Below are positions 8,501-17,515 of a stretch of 64,000 nt of DNA, one piece after another; position 1 is the stretch's first letter, and each line of letters begins with the position of its first letter. The translations under genes were made by a program, and so were the position numbers. The stretch is from NCBI RefSeq assembly GCF_900566075.1, contig NZ_UPHU01000001.1, positions 124,001-188,000 of the forward strand, given 5' to 3'. Under the pieces are notes generated by a model. The model saw only the letters and a list, made by a program, of their open reading frames with translations. It had not been told where the DNA came from and searched no databases. Source of the stretch: Mycobacterium pseudokansasii (GTDB lineage Bacteria; Actinomycetota; Actinomycetes; Mycobacteriales; Mycobacteriaceae).

Positions 8501-9319
8501 CTAGCTGCCCGACCGCACCGCCGCGATGACGCCACCGTCGACCAGCAGATCGGTACCGGTGACAAAGGATGCGTCCGGGCCGAGCAGAAACGCCGCCGCC
8601 GCCGCGATGTCGTCGGGGGTTCCGATGCGGCCGGTGCCCGACATGGCGATCATCGCCCGCATGCCGTCGCCGACGGCGGAATTCAGTTCCTGCTGCCCCA
8701 TCGGCGTCGAGATGATGCCGGGACTGATCGAGTTGATCCTTGCTCCGCGGCGGCCCCACGGCACGCTCGCGGCACGCACTCGAATGTGATTGGCCTGCTT
8801 AGCGATCGGGTAGGCAAAGGCCGGTTCGGTGACCCGGCTGACGAAGTCGAGCGATAGCAGGTCACCCGGCGGGTTGTGGGCCAGCGCCTGCTCCTGCTCG
8901 GCGGTCAGCGGCGGGACCAGGTGGCCGGCCATGCTGGCGATCACCACACCCGCGCCGCCCGGCGCGACGACCTCGCCGAATTCCTGCAGCATCAGCGCAA
9001 CGCCGAGCAGGTCGACAGCCAGGATTGCTTGCGCCGAGGCTTGCGCCGGGGAGAGCCCGGCGGTATGGGCCACGTGTGTCACGTCGCCGAGGGAGGCGGC
9101 GTACCGCGCCAGCCCGCGAACTGATTCCGCTGACGCGACGTCGACACTGTGACCCAGCACCTGATGGCCTGCGGCGGATAGTGATTCGACGACCGATGCC
9201 AGCGTCTCGTCGTCGTTGTCGGCCAGAAGTACCGTCTTGGCGGACCCTGACCGCCGGGCAATCGCGTGACCGATGCCGCCGGCACCGATAACGGTCAACA
9301 CGTCCCGATGCACAGCCAT
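8501..9319 (-). CDS. SDR-family oxidoreductase
   Basis: A 272-residue short-chain dehydrogenase/reductase. It has an N-terminal cofactor motif 'TVIGAGGIGHAIARR' (near residue 8), an acidic residue after strand 2 ('LADNDDE'), 'YPIAKQANHIRVRA' carrying the catalytic Tyr-x3-Lys, and the C-terminal 'TGTDLLVDGGV'. The segment before the active site ('GVVIASMAGHLVPPL') supplies the serine. The start chosen is ATG 9317-9319, because GGAGG lies 7 nt upstream; an upstream in-frame ATG at 9361 lacks a site. Substrate unknown. The gene is followed directly by decayed DNA. Confidence 0.88.
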   Translation of the reverse strand: MAVHRDVLTVIGAGGIGHAIARRSGSAKTVLLADNDDETLASVVESLSAAGHQVLGHSVDVASAESVRGLARYAASLGDVTHVAHTAGLSPAQASAQAILAVDLLGVALMLQEFGEVVAPGGAGVVIASMAGHLVPPLTAEQEQALAHNPPGDLLSLDFVSRVTEPAFAYPIAKQANHIRVRAASVPWGRRGARINSISPGIISTPMGQQELNSAVGDGMRAMIAMSGTGRIGTPDDIAAAAAFLLGPDASFVTGTDLLVDGGVIAAVRSGS

Positions 9320-9612
9320 GTCACTACCTCCGTTCGGGAGACAAATGCGATGGCCGGTCACCGCCGCAGGTGGTCAAACCTAAGCTAGACGTGCTCGATG
9401 GTGCTGCGGCCTCGTTCCGTCGCTCACCGACACGGCCGCTGTCATGCGACCGCGTCTCGACGAGATCGGTGTCGGCGAACAGGCCCGGCCTCCTCGGCGC
9501 GGTGAGTTCGGATGTCCAGCGTCCGCGCAGCTCGTCGAGGTTCTGACCAGAACTGGTGGCAGGTGTGCGCGCCGTCTTGCGTGGTTCGCCACCCGCACTG
9601 AATGATCGGCTC

Positions 9613-10383
9613 GTGGCCAAGCGCGAAACTCGTGGCGTGAACCGGTGGGAGCTGATTGCGTGTGCCGTCAGCGGGCACGCCACCTATGCACCCGACGACG
9701 AGGCTCTGGCAGACCGGCTGAGCGCCACCACCAAGCTCGGTGAGGTATGGCGCTGTCTTCGTTGTGGCGACTTCACCCTCGGTGAGCCGCATGGACGGGG
9801 CCATCCCGAAGACGCACCACTGATCATGCGGGGCAAGGCGTTACGCCAGGCGATCATCATCCGGGTGCTCGCAGTCGAGCGGCTGCTTCGGGCCATGGTG
9901 CTCGGTCTCGCCGCGTGGGCGGTGTGGGAGTTTCGCGGGGCACGCGGAGCCATTCAAGCCACCCTCGATCGCGACCTGCCGGTCTTTCGCACGGCGGGGT
10001 TCAAGGTCGATCAAATGTCGGCGATACACGAACTGGAGAAGGCACTGGCCGCAAAGCCATCCACGCTGGCGCTGATCACGTTCATGCTGGCCGCCTATGC
10101 GGTCTTGCAGGTGGTCGAGGGCGTGGGCCTATGGCTGCTGAAGCGTTGGGGCGAATACTTCGCGGTGGTGGCCACCTCGCTGTTCCTGCCGTTGGAGATC
10201 CATGACCTGACCAAGGGCATCACCATGACCCGGGTGGTGACCTTCACCATCAATATGGCTGCGGTGCTGTACCTGTTGATCTCGAAGCGGTTGTTCGGCC
10301 TGCGCGGTGGCCGCCAGGCATATGAGGAAGAACGGCACGGCGAGCAGTTGCTCGACCTCGAACGCGCCGCCATGACGACCTGA
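9613..10383 (+). CDS. DUF2127 family membrane protein (Rv0090-like)
   Basis: An integral membrane protein of about 256 residues with an N-terminal cytoplasmic segment carrying a CxxC pair ('WRCLRCGDFTLG', near residue 55) and about four hydrophobic helices after residue 90. The C-terminus is charged ('EQLLDLERAAM'). The order DUF2127 then mtn matches Rv0090-Rv0091 of M. tuberculosis as I recall it, but here an SDR gene is inserted between them. The start is a GTG at 9613, which gives the family's usual length; no strong ribosome-binding site is visible. Function unknown; the CxxC pair could bind metal or be redox-active. Confidence 0.8.
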   Translation: MAKRETRGVNRWELIACAVSGHATYAPDDEALADRLSATTKLGEVWRCLRCGDFTLGEPHGRGHPEDAPLIMRGKALRQAIIIRVLAVERLLRAMVLGLAAWAVWEFRGARGAIQATLDRDLPVFRTAGFKVDQMSAIHELEKALAAKPSTLALITFMLAAYAVLQVVEGVGLWLLKRWGEYFAVVATSLFLPLEIHDLTKGITMTRVVTFTINMAAVLYLLISKRLFGLRGGRQAYEEERHGEQLLDLERAAMTT

Positions 10384-10414
10384 TCGCCCGGCCGGAACAG
10401 GATCGGAGATCGCA

Positions 10415-11284
10415 ATGGGCACTTATGCAATCACCGGGGCGGCATCCGGGATGGGCCGCGCGGCCGCGGGCCGGCTCCGGGATCACGGCCACACGGTGAT
10501 CGGTGTCGACCTCAAAGACGCCGATGTCGCCGCAGACTTGTCGACACCCCAGGGACGTGCGCACGCCGCTGACGAAGTCGTGGTGGCCTCGGGCGGCAAG
10601 CTCGACGGAGCCGTGCTGGCTGCAGGGTTGGGGCCAGGCCCGGGCCGGGACCGGATGCGGCGGATCGCACAGGTCAATTACCTGGGAGTGGTCGAGTTGC
10701 TGCAGGCGTGGCGGCCCGCATTGGCTGCCGCCGGGCGCGCGAAGGTGGTCGTCATCGGAAGTAACTCGACGACGACGGTTCCAGCGGTTCCGCGGCGAAC
10801 CGTGCGGGCACTGCTGGACAATGACGCCGACCGGGCGCTGCGTTCGGTGAGGTTGTTCGGCAGAGCCGCGCCGTCGATCATGTACGCGGCGTCGAAAATC
10901 GCGGTGAGCCGCTGGGTTCGGCGCCGCGCGGTGTTGCCGGACTGGGCCGGTTCGGGTATACGGCTGAATGCTCTTGCACCCGGGGCCATCATGACGCCGT
11001 TACTGCAGGAGCAGCTGTCGGACCCGACGCAAGCCAAAGCCGTTCGGTCGTTCCCTATTCCCATCGGTGGATTCGGCGACGTCGCGCACATTGCTGACTG
11101 GATTTGCTTCCTGCTCTCGGACTCCGCCGACTTCCTGTGCGGCAGTGTCGTGTTCGTCGATGGCGGTTCCGACGCATACTTCCGGGCCGACGACTGGCCC
11201 AAGCCGCTGCCGGTGCGCCGACTGCCCGGGTACCTCATCCGGTTCCGCCGCGGTTCCCGCATGACGACTGCCGCGGATCGGTGA
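10415..11284 (+). CDS. SDR-family oxidoreductase
   Basis: A 289-residue short-chain dehydrogenase. It opens with '[18 protein letters not shown]', the glycine-rich NAD(P) motif, followed by '[16 protein letters not shown]' (the aspartate favours NAD). The active site is serine in 'VVIGSNST' and '[16 protein letters not shown]' with Tyr-x3-Lys. It ends with the '[13 protein letters not shown]' tail. GGAGA lies just before the ATG. It overlaps no neighbour; mtn starts 26 bp downstream, so the two may be co-transcribed. The insert '[18 protein letters not shown]' between the serine and the tyrosine is characteristic of a mycobacterial 3-alpha-HSD-like subgroup. Substrate not determined. Confidence 0.87.
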   Translation: MGTYAITGAASGMGRAAAGRLRDHGHTVIGVDLKDADVAADLSTPQGRAHAADEVVVASGGKLDGAVLAAGLGPGPGRDRMRRIAQVNYLGVVELLQAWRPALAAAGRAKVVVIGSNSTTTVPAVPRRTVRALLDNDADRALRSVRLFGRAAPSIMYAASKIAVSRWVRRRAVLPDWAGSGIRLNALAPGAIMTPLLQEQLSDPTQAKAVRSFPIPIGGFGDVAHIADWICFLLSDSADFLCGSVVFVDGGSDAYFRADDWPKPLPVRRLPGYLIRFRRGSRMTTAADR

Positions 11285-11309
11285 CCGGGCTGCGGCCGAT
11301 GGGCTCGCC

Positions 11310-12080
11310 GTGACGATCGGGGTCATCTGTGCGATCCCGCAGGAGTTGTCCTACCTGCTGGGTTTGATGTCGGGACCCGAACGCCACCAGATTGCCCAGG
11401 TCACCTTCGGCGTCGGCGCGCTCGAGTCGCACCCGGTGGTGTTGGCGGCAGCCGGCATGGGCAAAGTCAACACAAGCATGGTCGCGACCCTTCTTGCCGA
11501 CCGATTCCGTTGCGGCACGATCGTTTTCACCGGCGTCGCCGGCGGGCTTGATGCGGAACTGCAGATCGGCGACGTCGTCATCGCCGAACGGGTAGTACAG
11601 CACGACTTCGGCCTGCTGGAGGACGAGCAGCTGCAGCCCTACCAACCCGGACACATACCCTTCATCAAACCGACCGAGCAGCTTGGCTATCGGGCCGACC
11701 CTGGGCTGATCGAGCGCGTGCGGGACCGTCTAGACGGGTTCACCCTGCCGTCTTTGTCGATTGGCGCAGGTGGCCACGGCCGGCCGCCGCGAATCACTTT
11801 CGGCACCGTTCTGACCGGCGATCAATACCTGCACTGTGAGCGCACCCGCAGCCGCCTGCGCCACGAATTAGGCGGTCACGCAATCGAAATGGAGGGCGGT
11901 GCGCTGGCTCAGGTCTGCGAATCCTTCGGTATGCCATGGCTGGTCGTCCGTGCGCTTTCCGACCTTGCCGGCAGCGATTCCGGCCTCGACTTCAACCGAT
12001 TCGTCAACGAGGTCGCCGACGGCTCGGCCCGGATCCTGCTGCGATTGCTCCCGGTGCTCACCCGCCATGCCACGATCTAG
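11310..12080 (+). CDS. mtn: 5'-methylthioadenosine/S-adenosylhomocysteine nucleosidase
   Basis: A 256-residue nucleoside phosphorylase-fold hydrolase that cleaves methylthioadenosine and S-adenosylhomocysteine to adenine plus a thioribose, recycling products of methylation and polyamine chemistry in the cytosol. Signatures are '[10 protein letters not shown]' at the N-terminus, '[20 protein letters not shown]' (near residue 45), 'FTGVAGGLD' and '[15 protein letters not shown]', '[11 protein letters not shown]' (ribose-binding Met-Glu, near 190), and 'VRALSDLAG' with the catalytic aspartate (near 215). Length and placement match Rv0091 (Mtn). The upstream SDR is not part of the M. tuberculosis order as I recall it. 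Confidence 0.93.
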   Translation: MTIGVICAIPQELSYLLGLMSGPERHQIAQVTFGVGALESHPVVLAAAGMGKVNTSMVATLLADRFRCGTIVFTGVAGGLDAELQIGDVVIAERVVQHDFGLLEDEQLQPYQPGHIPFIKPTEQLGYRADPGLIERVRDRLDGFTLPSLSIGAGGHGRPPRITFGTVLTGDQYLHCERTRSRLRHELGGHAIEMEGGALAQVCESFGMPWLVVRALSDLAGSDSGLDFNRFVNEVADGSARILLRLLPVLTRHATI

Positions 12081-12125
12081 TGGTCGGTGGACGGTGTTGA
12101 TCCAGCGCACTGGGCTGCAGGACGT

Positions 12126-12245
12126 AACCGGCGCCGAGTGTGCGGTGATGGCGCCGAGTGCGGCGTCAGGGCGGGCCGCCCGCGGATGTTCCCGCCCTAC
12201 ACGCACATTCAAAGCCGTCACGGCACACTCGATACGGCGGCATGA
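12126..12245. repeat. Dispersed intergenic repeat, copy 2
   Basis: A single diverged copy of the repeat also found at 2430-2670 and, inverted, at 19615-19816. Shared landmarks are GGCGCCGAGTGYGGCGTCAG-like ends, then 'TTCCCGCCCTACACGC', 'TTCAAAGCCGTCACGGC' and 'ACACTCGATACGGCGGCA'. It sits just after mtn. No tandem expansion occurs in this copy. Nothing protein-coding is supported here. Confidence 0.65.
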
Positions 12246-12359
12246 GCCAGAGTTTCATGGGGGTGATTGCCGCTGCCCAAGAGTTCGCTGGTGTTGACGA
12301 CGTCGAAATGTAGGCTGGTGGCGATGGGCGCCGGAGAGCGCGGCCGAGCAGACATGAAA

Positions 12360-12456
12360 GGTCTGCCCGAAGGCAGATCCCCGTCTTCTGACGGTGGGTC
12401 AAGCAGGCCCTTTCAGGCCTCGCCCAAAAATGGGCTTGCTGCACTTCGGGCAGACC
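12360..12456. other. 97-bp nested inverted-repeat element (foldable RNA or MITE-like)
   Basis: A perfect 13-bp inverted repeat, GGTCTGCCCGAAG at 12360-12372 and CTTCGGGCAGACC at 12444-12456, encloses smaller hairpins: CCGTC-TTCT-GACGG (12381-12394), AGGCC-N6-GGCCT (12405-12420) and GCCCA-N4-TGGGC (12422-12435). An alternative 9-bp stem pairs 12402-12410 with 12432-12440. As RNA this can form a closing stem with a multibranched interior. It lies in the otherwise empty 580-bp gap between mtn and the next SDR. It could be a small structured RNA or a miniature element. No target-site duplication is seen at its ends. Confidence 0.5.
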
Positions 12457-12661
12457 GCCAGGTCGCCCTGGCACTGACCACTATGGCACCGCGATCGCCG
12501 GCATGGCGACGGCCGAAAGTCCCTGAACATACCGGCCCAAAGTCACATCGAGCCCGCCCGCTGGTGGTCGTTGTGTGCCAGTCCCGGATCGGGCGGGGAT
12601 CGGGCGAAAGTCGGAAAGCGTGGCAAGAGCCCGGCTGGGCCTACCGGTAAGGTTGAAACGT

Positions 12662-13468
12662 ATGGCTCTTCCCCCACCAGGAAATGACCGCGCCGCCGTC
12701 GTCACCGGGGCGTCCTCGGGCATCGGCGAGGAACTTGCGCGGATTCTCGCCCAGCGTGGCTACCAGGTCGTCTTGGTGGCGCGCAGCGCCGACCGTTTGG
12801 AAGCACTCGCCCGACGGCTGGGCCCGCACACGCATCCGATGCCCGCCGATCTGTCTGAGCGAAGTGACCGGGCGAACCTGCTGGACCGCGTCGTCGCGCT
12901 CGGTCTGATACCCGACATCCTGGTCAACAACGCCGGACTCTCGACGCTGGGCGTCGTGGCCAAATCCGTTCCGGCCCGGGAACTCAATTTGGTGGAAGTT
13001 GATGTGGCCGCCGTCGTCGACCTGTGCAGCAGGTTCCTGCCGGGCATGGTCGAGCGTCGTCGGGGAGCGGTGCTCAACGTGGCGTCGGTGGCCGCATTCG
13101 GTCCGTTGCCCGGACAAGCCGCATATGGCGCGGCCAAGGCGTTCGTGCTGTCCTATACCCACAGCCTGCGCGGCGAGCTGCGCGGCACCGGGGTCGGGGT
13201 GACCGCACTGTGTCCCGGACCGGTCGACACCGGATTCGGAGACGCCGCCGGATTCACCAAGGAGGAAGCCGAAAACAGCCTGCCGCGCATCATGTGGAAA
13301 CCCGCCGCCCAGGTGGCTCAGGCCGGAATCGAGGGCTTAGCGGTCGGCAAGGCCGTCGTCGTCCCGGGTCTGGTGAACCGCGTCGCGGCGGGTCTCTTCC
13401 GGATCGTGCCGCCCGAGTGGATGCTGCCGTTCCTGGCGCGCAACCACCCTGCGCTGAAACGCAGTTGA
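12662..13468 (+). CDS. SDR-family oxidoreductase
   Basis: A 268-residue short-chain dehydrogenase of the DltE/YqjQ-like group. Features are 'AAVVTGASSGIGEELARIL' near residue 12, 'VLVARSADRLEALARRL' (arginine after strand 2, favouring NADP), 'DILVNNAGLSTLG', the serine in 'LNVASVAAFGPLPGQ', 'YGAAKAFVLSYTHSL' with Tyr-x3-Lys, and 'CPGPVDTGF'. The ATG at 12662 is preferred because the conserved fold begins soon after; the frame is open upstream to 12575 without similarity. It converges with the FAAL gene, ending 8 bp before that gene's stop. Substrate unknown. Confidence 0.87.
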   Translation: MALPPPGNDRAAVVTGASSGIGEELARILAQRGYQVVLVARSADRLEALARRLGPHTHPMPADLSERSDRANLLDRVVALGLIPDILVNNAGLSTLGVVAKSVPARELNLVEVDVAAVVDLCSRFLPGMVERRRGAVLNVASVAAFGPLPGQAAYGAAKAFVLSYTHSLRGELRGTGVGVTALCPGPVDTGFGDAAGFTKEEAENSLPRIMWKPAAQVAQAGIEGLAVGKAVVVPGLVNRVAAGLFRIVPPEWMLPFLARNHPALKRS

Positions 13469-13475
13469 GCCCGCG

Positions 13476-15158
13476 TCAGGTTGCCGCGGCGTGCAGTTGG
13501 CGGTCCAGATATCGCTGACGGGCCTTGAGCCGCTGCAGTTTCCCGCTCGTGGTGCGGGCAATCTCCGCGGTGGGAACCAGCACGATGTCGTCGAGGGAGA
13601 ATCCGAATGCGGTTCGTATCGCCGTCGCGACGTCGGCGCGGATTCGATGATGGTCGGTTTGCGCGGCATTCGTGCCTATTACGGCGATGACGGATTCTCT
13701 GCCGCGTCGTGCATCTGGCACCGAGAAGACGATTGTGCGTCCGGGGCCGATGTCGGGCATGCTGTCGATTGCCCGCTCGACGTCGTAGGGCGGGAAGTTG
13801 CGGCCACGGACGATCAGCATCTCCTTGCTGCGGCCCACCACGAAAAGCTCTCCCTCGGAGACGAATCCGCGGTCTCCGGTGTCGTGCCAGCCGCCGGGCG
13901 GGCAGGTGACCGAGCCGTCGCCATTGCGATAGCCGAGCATGATCGACGGACCGCTCACCTGGATCTGGCCCTCGGTGCCTGCCGGCAGCTCGACTCCGTC
14001 GGAGTCGACGATACGAATCCGCAAGCCGTCCACCGGCTTACCACACGAGACAACCGGTACCTGGGATAGTCGCGATTCCCATACCCGGACGCGCCCGAAA
14101 TCCGTTGCAGCCGTGGCCGCGGGTCGCAGCGCCAATGTCGTGGCCAGCACCGACTCAGCCATGCCGTAGCACGGAACCAAGGCATCGCGGCGCAATCCGA
14201 GTCGTGCGAAGGTGTCGGTGAAGTAGCGCACCGTGGAGTGGGCGATCGGCTCGGCACCGACGTACGCGTACGCCAGTGCGGACAGATCGATTTCCATTGT
14301 TCCGCTGGCGCGCTGGAAAGCGTCGGCGGTGGCCCGGTATGCGAATGGCGGACCCGCGGTATGTGTCGAACCATGATGCGTCATGTGCCGAACCCACGAC
14401 AGCGGGTCGCGCAGGAATGCCAGTGGCGTCATGATGCCCACCCGCAATCCGTAGAGCAGCCCGCCGAGCACCTGAATGAAGCCCATATCGTGATACATCG
14501 GCAACCAGCTGAAGGCCCGGTCGTGGCCCCGCGCAATGGCTGTCGCGTAACCGATGGCGCCGACGTTGTGCGCGACATTGCCGTGCGTCAGCAGCACCGC
14601 CTTGGGAGCGGAAGTCGAACCGGACGTCAGCTGGACATGATGGAGGTCGCTGGGCTCGGGTGGGCGGCCGGCCGGCCAGGAAAGCGGTTGGGCGTCTTGG
14701 AGTTCGTCGTAACCAAGCACGGGCGCATGCGGTATCGCGACCGTAACCCGCGGTTGAGCTACTACCAGCTTGGGATCGACGACACGGATCGCGGCACGCA
14801 GGTGCTGGACACCCGCCGACTGCTCGTGTGCCGGCGTCGGTGGCGGTGCGACAGCGCAGGGCAGCGCGCCGATCAGCAGGGCCGCCAGCAGCGTCGCCAG
14901 GTACTGCTCGGTATTGGCCGACACCATCACGATCCGGTCGCCACGGCCCAGCCCGTTGGCGGCGAGTGCGCCCGCATGGACCAGCACCTGGTGCACCAGG
15001 GCGTGCCCGGGGAGCGTCGCGAGATGCTCGCGGGTACCGTAGAAATCGACCTGCTGCAGGTCCTGCTGCAGCAGCCGAGTGTAATCTATTGCGCCACTTG
15101 ACATTGCCGGTGCATTCGCCCGCACGTGCGCGAGCACCCGGGGCGAGAAAACGCTCAC
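13476..15158 (-). CDS. Fatty acyl-AMP ligase (FadD/FAAL-type)
   Basis: A 560-residue adenylate-forming enzyme. It activates a fatty acid as acyl-AMP, normally for transfer to an acyl carrier protein rather than to CoA. Motifs are 'LTSGSTSAPKAVLLTH' (A3, near residue 175), 'PCYGMAESVLATT' (A5), 'WHDTGDRGFVSEGELFVVGR' (A7), 'KEMLIVRGRNFPPYDVE' (A8) and the A10 lysine in 'TTSGKLQR'. The N-terminal style ('GDRIVMVSANTEQYLATLLA', 'GALPCAVAPP') is that of FAALs, which supports ACP as partner. Its GTG start overlaps the stop of the ACP gene (GTGA), so the pair is translationally coupled. No polyketide or peptide synthase is in the window. Confidence 0.88.
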   Translation of the reverse strand: MSVFSPRVLAHVRANAPAMSSGAIDYTRLLQQDLQQVDFYGTREHLATLPGHALVHQVLVHAGALAANGLGRGDRIVMVSANTEQYLATLLAALLIGALPCAVAPPPTPAHEQSAGVQHLRAAIRVVDPKLVVAQPRVTVAIPHAPVLGYDELQDAQPLSWPAGRPPEPSDLHHVQLTSGSTSAPKAVLLTHGNVAHNVGAIGYATAIARGHDRAFSWLPMYHDMGFIQVLGGLLYGLRVGIMTPLAFLRDPLSWVRHMTHHGSTHTAGPPFAYRATADAFQRASGTMEIDLSALAYAYVGAEPIAHSTVRYFTDTFARLGLRRDALVPCYGMAESVLATTLALRPAATAATDFGRVRVWESRLSQVPVVSCGKPVDGLRIRIVDSDGVELPAGTEGQIQVSGPSIMLGYRNGDGSVTCPPGGWHDTGDRGFVSEGELFVVGRSKEMLIVRGRNFPPYDVERAIDSMPDIGPGRTIVFSVPDARRGRESVIAVIGTNAAQTDHHRIRADVATAIRTAFGFSLDDIVLVPTAEIARTTSGKLQRLKARQRYLDRQLHAAAT

Positions 15159-15469
15159 GCGCCGGCCAGCCGGCCGGCCTTGTCGGTCAGCCGTCGGCGC
15201 ACATAGTCTGCGACATCGGCAACGGTTTCGAACGAGAAAGCCGACTCTTCGTCAATGAACACCGCGAACCTGTCCTCGAGCTCGGTCATCAATGACATCA
15301 GTACGACAGAGTCGATGGGCAAGCTGAGTAGCGGTGTTTCGGAGTCGAGCCGGTCGAAGTCAACCTGCGCGAGATCCTCGGGCGCCGAGACCTTCTCGAG
15401 GGCGTTGCGGAATGCGTCGACGACCTCGCCTGCCTCGGGAAGTATCAGCGCGGAGCGGTTTTCGGTCAT
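15155..15469 (-). CDS. Acyl carrier protein
   Basis: About 104 residues with the phosphopantetheine attachment site 'LPIDSVVLMSLMTELED' (serine near residue 57) and the C-terminal helix 'FETVADVADYVRRRL'. It would carry the acyl group delivered by the downstream FAAL. The start is ATG 15467-15469, supported by GTGAGG just upstream; a GTG 9 nt earlier is a weaker alternative. It overlaps the FAAL start by 4 bp and follows the broken permease gene by 15 bp, so the three form one operon. The arrangement resembles loading modules of lipid or lipopeptide pathways such as that around Rv0099-Rv0101, but the synthase is absent here. Confidence 0.88.
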   Translation of the reverse strand: MTENRSALILPEAGEVVDAFRNALEKVSAPEDLAQVDFDRLDSETPLLSLPIDSVVLMSLMTELEDRFAVFIDEESAFSFETVADVADYVRRRLTDKAGRLAGA

Positions 15470-15484
15470 GATCCTCACTTCGGG

Positions 15485-16591
15485 TCAGCGTCTGAAGGCG
15501 GTGACGGGATCGATCCGCACGACGCGGCGCACCGGGATCAGTGATCCGAGGAGGGCCATGACGGCGGTGGCGCCGGCCATCGCGGCCAGCATGGTGGGGG
15601 TGATCTCGACGGTGACATCGCCCAAACGGTCGGCGATCAGGAACTGCGCGCCGTAGGCGACGGCGGCGCCGGCCAGATAGCCCAGCCCGGCGATCAGAGC
15701 GGCCTAGGCAAGCACGCTGCGGCACAACTGGATTGGGCGCACCCCCAGTGCGCGCAGCACCCCGAAGTCGCGCAGCTGCTCGTTGGTGACCGCCAGCACC
15801 GTCAAACCCACCAGCGCGACACCCACCAACACCGCGATCGCGATCATCGTCTGCAACGGCCGCCCGATCATCGAAACGACGATGTCGCGGCTCTTGTCGG
15901 CAAAGGTTGCAGCGGGTAACGCATCCATGCCCGCCATGTCGCGGTGGATCGCGGCGGTGAGCTGCGCCGCGGTGTAGCCCTCCCGCGGCCGGACCAGGAA
16001 ATAGGACACCCGATTTCCGGCCCGCAGCAGTCGCGCAGCATCCGGCAGCGAGACGAACGCGTAGTAGTTCGTCACCGCCGCGGTCTGGTTGGACAGCCCG
16101 ACAACCGTGAAATCTTCGTCGACGATTCGCACCTTGTCGCCGAGGCGGATTCCGTTCTTGCTGGCCAGCACCCGGTCCAGCACCACCTCACCCGAGCGGG
16201 CGACGTTGCGGCCCTGCGCCAGCGACCACGGGCCACCTACGCCGGTCCGGGTGTCGTAACCCACGACGAAGTACGCAGTCTGGGTGCCATTGTGGACGAA
16301 GTCGGACGGTTGGCCCAGGATCGGATCGGCCGACTGGACACCAGGAACCGTCGGCAGCCGGTCTCTGCCGTCGGCGGGCAACCACGACACCGCTTTGAAC
16401 ATCTGCGACACCCCGGGCTGTACCACCCACACGGCTCCCCTGGAGTGGTCGATGTAGGTGGCGACCTGATTGGTGGTGCCCACGAAGATACCCGAGATCA
16501 CCAACACCAACAGGACCGCGATCCCCACACCCAAAACCGAGAACACCAACCGGGCACGTTCGGCGACGAGATTCTTGACGGCGACGATCAC
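15485..16591 (-). pseudogene. ABC transporter permease (FtsX/DevC-like), interrupted by an in-frame amber codon
   Basis: A 368-codon permease read from GTG 16589-16591. It starts with a hydrophobic helix after 'NLVAERARLVFSVLGVG', has a large extracytoplasmic MacB-like domain ('VWVVQPGVSQMF', 'DKVRIVDEDFTVVG'), then 'IAVLVGVALVGLTVLAV' and 'EQLRDFGVLRALGV'. A single TAG at 15704-15706 stops it after 295 residues, but the same frame continues with two more membrane helices and ends at 15485 with 'VRRVVRIDPVTAFRR', the usual FtsX tail. So one point change, possibly from CAG or GAG, removes the last two helices. No ATPase partner is adjacent. It leads the ACP-FAAL operon. Confidence 0.78.
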
Positions 16592-16714
16592 CCAGCTACA
16601 AGCCCTTGATCACACGCGAACCTGGTAACCCAAACCACAAAGGAGGTAGTCGCCGGCGAGCGGTAAGAAGTTCCATGGGAGTTGTCCGACTCGTCACGAT
16701 GGCTGGTGTACTCC

Positions 16715-17353
16715 TCAACTACCAAAGAGCAGGGCGGCGAAAACGATAGCCATTGCCAGTGCCATCGATATCCGGCCGGTGTGCGCCAGGACGTCGCGAT
16801 GGCAGCCGGCCGCACCGCGCCGCCATCCGGCCATGGAGAGGAAGGCCCACACGATCGCCGCGGCCGTGAAGACCAAGAACCATAACCAGTTGATGGAGGC
16901 CACCCATCCCGGCTGGGTGCTGTCCGCCGGCATGGGCATCGCCGACATCTCCATGCCCGGCATCGAGACGGCCGTCGATGCCGGGTGGGGGGTGACCGGG
17001 TTGCCGGGCAGCAGATGACCGTTCATCACGACGTACATCCATGTCATGGCGAGCATCATCAATGCGTGGTAGCTGCCTGCCGTCCACTGGGCGATCGTCT
17101 TGGCCGAGACGACGGTCAGTGCGATAAACCACCCGGCCGCCAGCAGAAAGAAGGCCGCGGGTCCCGTCGTCGGCGCATGGCTGCCCCAGGGCCAAATCAT
17201 CACCACCATCGCAATCGCCATCACCAGATGCAGCCCATTGCTGACGAGGTAGACCCACCGGCGCCGCTGGCCGATCGCGGCGACGACGTAGCTGGCGCCG
17301 CTCAGCACGAAAAGTCCGGTTACTAGCCAACGAAGCAGCAGTTCATCGACCAT
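16715..17353 (-). CDS. DUF5134 family membrane protein with Met-rich loop
   Basis: A 212-residue integral membrane protein with about five or six hydrophobic helices. Between helices 4 and 5 (about residues 115-150) is a Met- and Pro-rich loop, 'MPGMEMSAMPMPADS', preceded by 'YHALMMLAMTWMYVVMNGH', a His/Met pattern often linked to copper. It is divergent from the CopD/CtaG gene, and the copper-type ATPase lies in the same region, so a role in copper handling is a reasonable inference. DUF5134 proteins have no established function. A second long frame on the same strand has no credible protein features. Confidence 0.78.
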   Translation of the reverse strand: MVDELLLRWLVTGLFVLSGASYVVAAIGQRRRWVYLVSNGLHLVMAIAMVVMIWPWGSHAPTTGPAAFFLLAAGWFIALTVVSAKTIAQWTAGSYHALMMLAMTWMYVVMNGHLLPGNPVTPHPASTAVSMPGMEMSAMPMPADSTQPGWVASINWLWFLVFTAAAIVWAFLSMAGWRRGAAGCHRDVLAHTGRISMALAMAIVFAALLFGS

Positions 17354-17515
17354 GTGGAGCTCGATCGCCGGGATTCGGGGAGGTCATGACGTCACTTTCA
17401 GGATCGGTATCGACGGCCTCCGAAGAATATGCGGTCCGCGGCCGGTAGGTGGGGCCGGTGAATCCAAGATTGGGCAACGAGCGTCCGGTGCAACGCCGGG
17501 TCGTAAGCTCGTGGG

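Noticed and set aside
15704..15706. Frameshift as the cause of permease interruption
   Set aside because: The downstream 72 codons continue in the same phase, so the lesion is a nonsense codon and not an indel.
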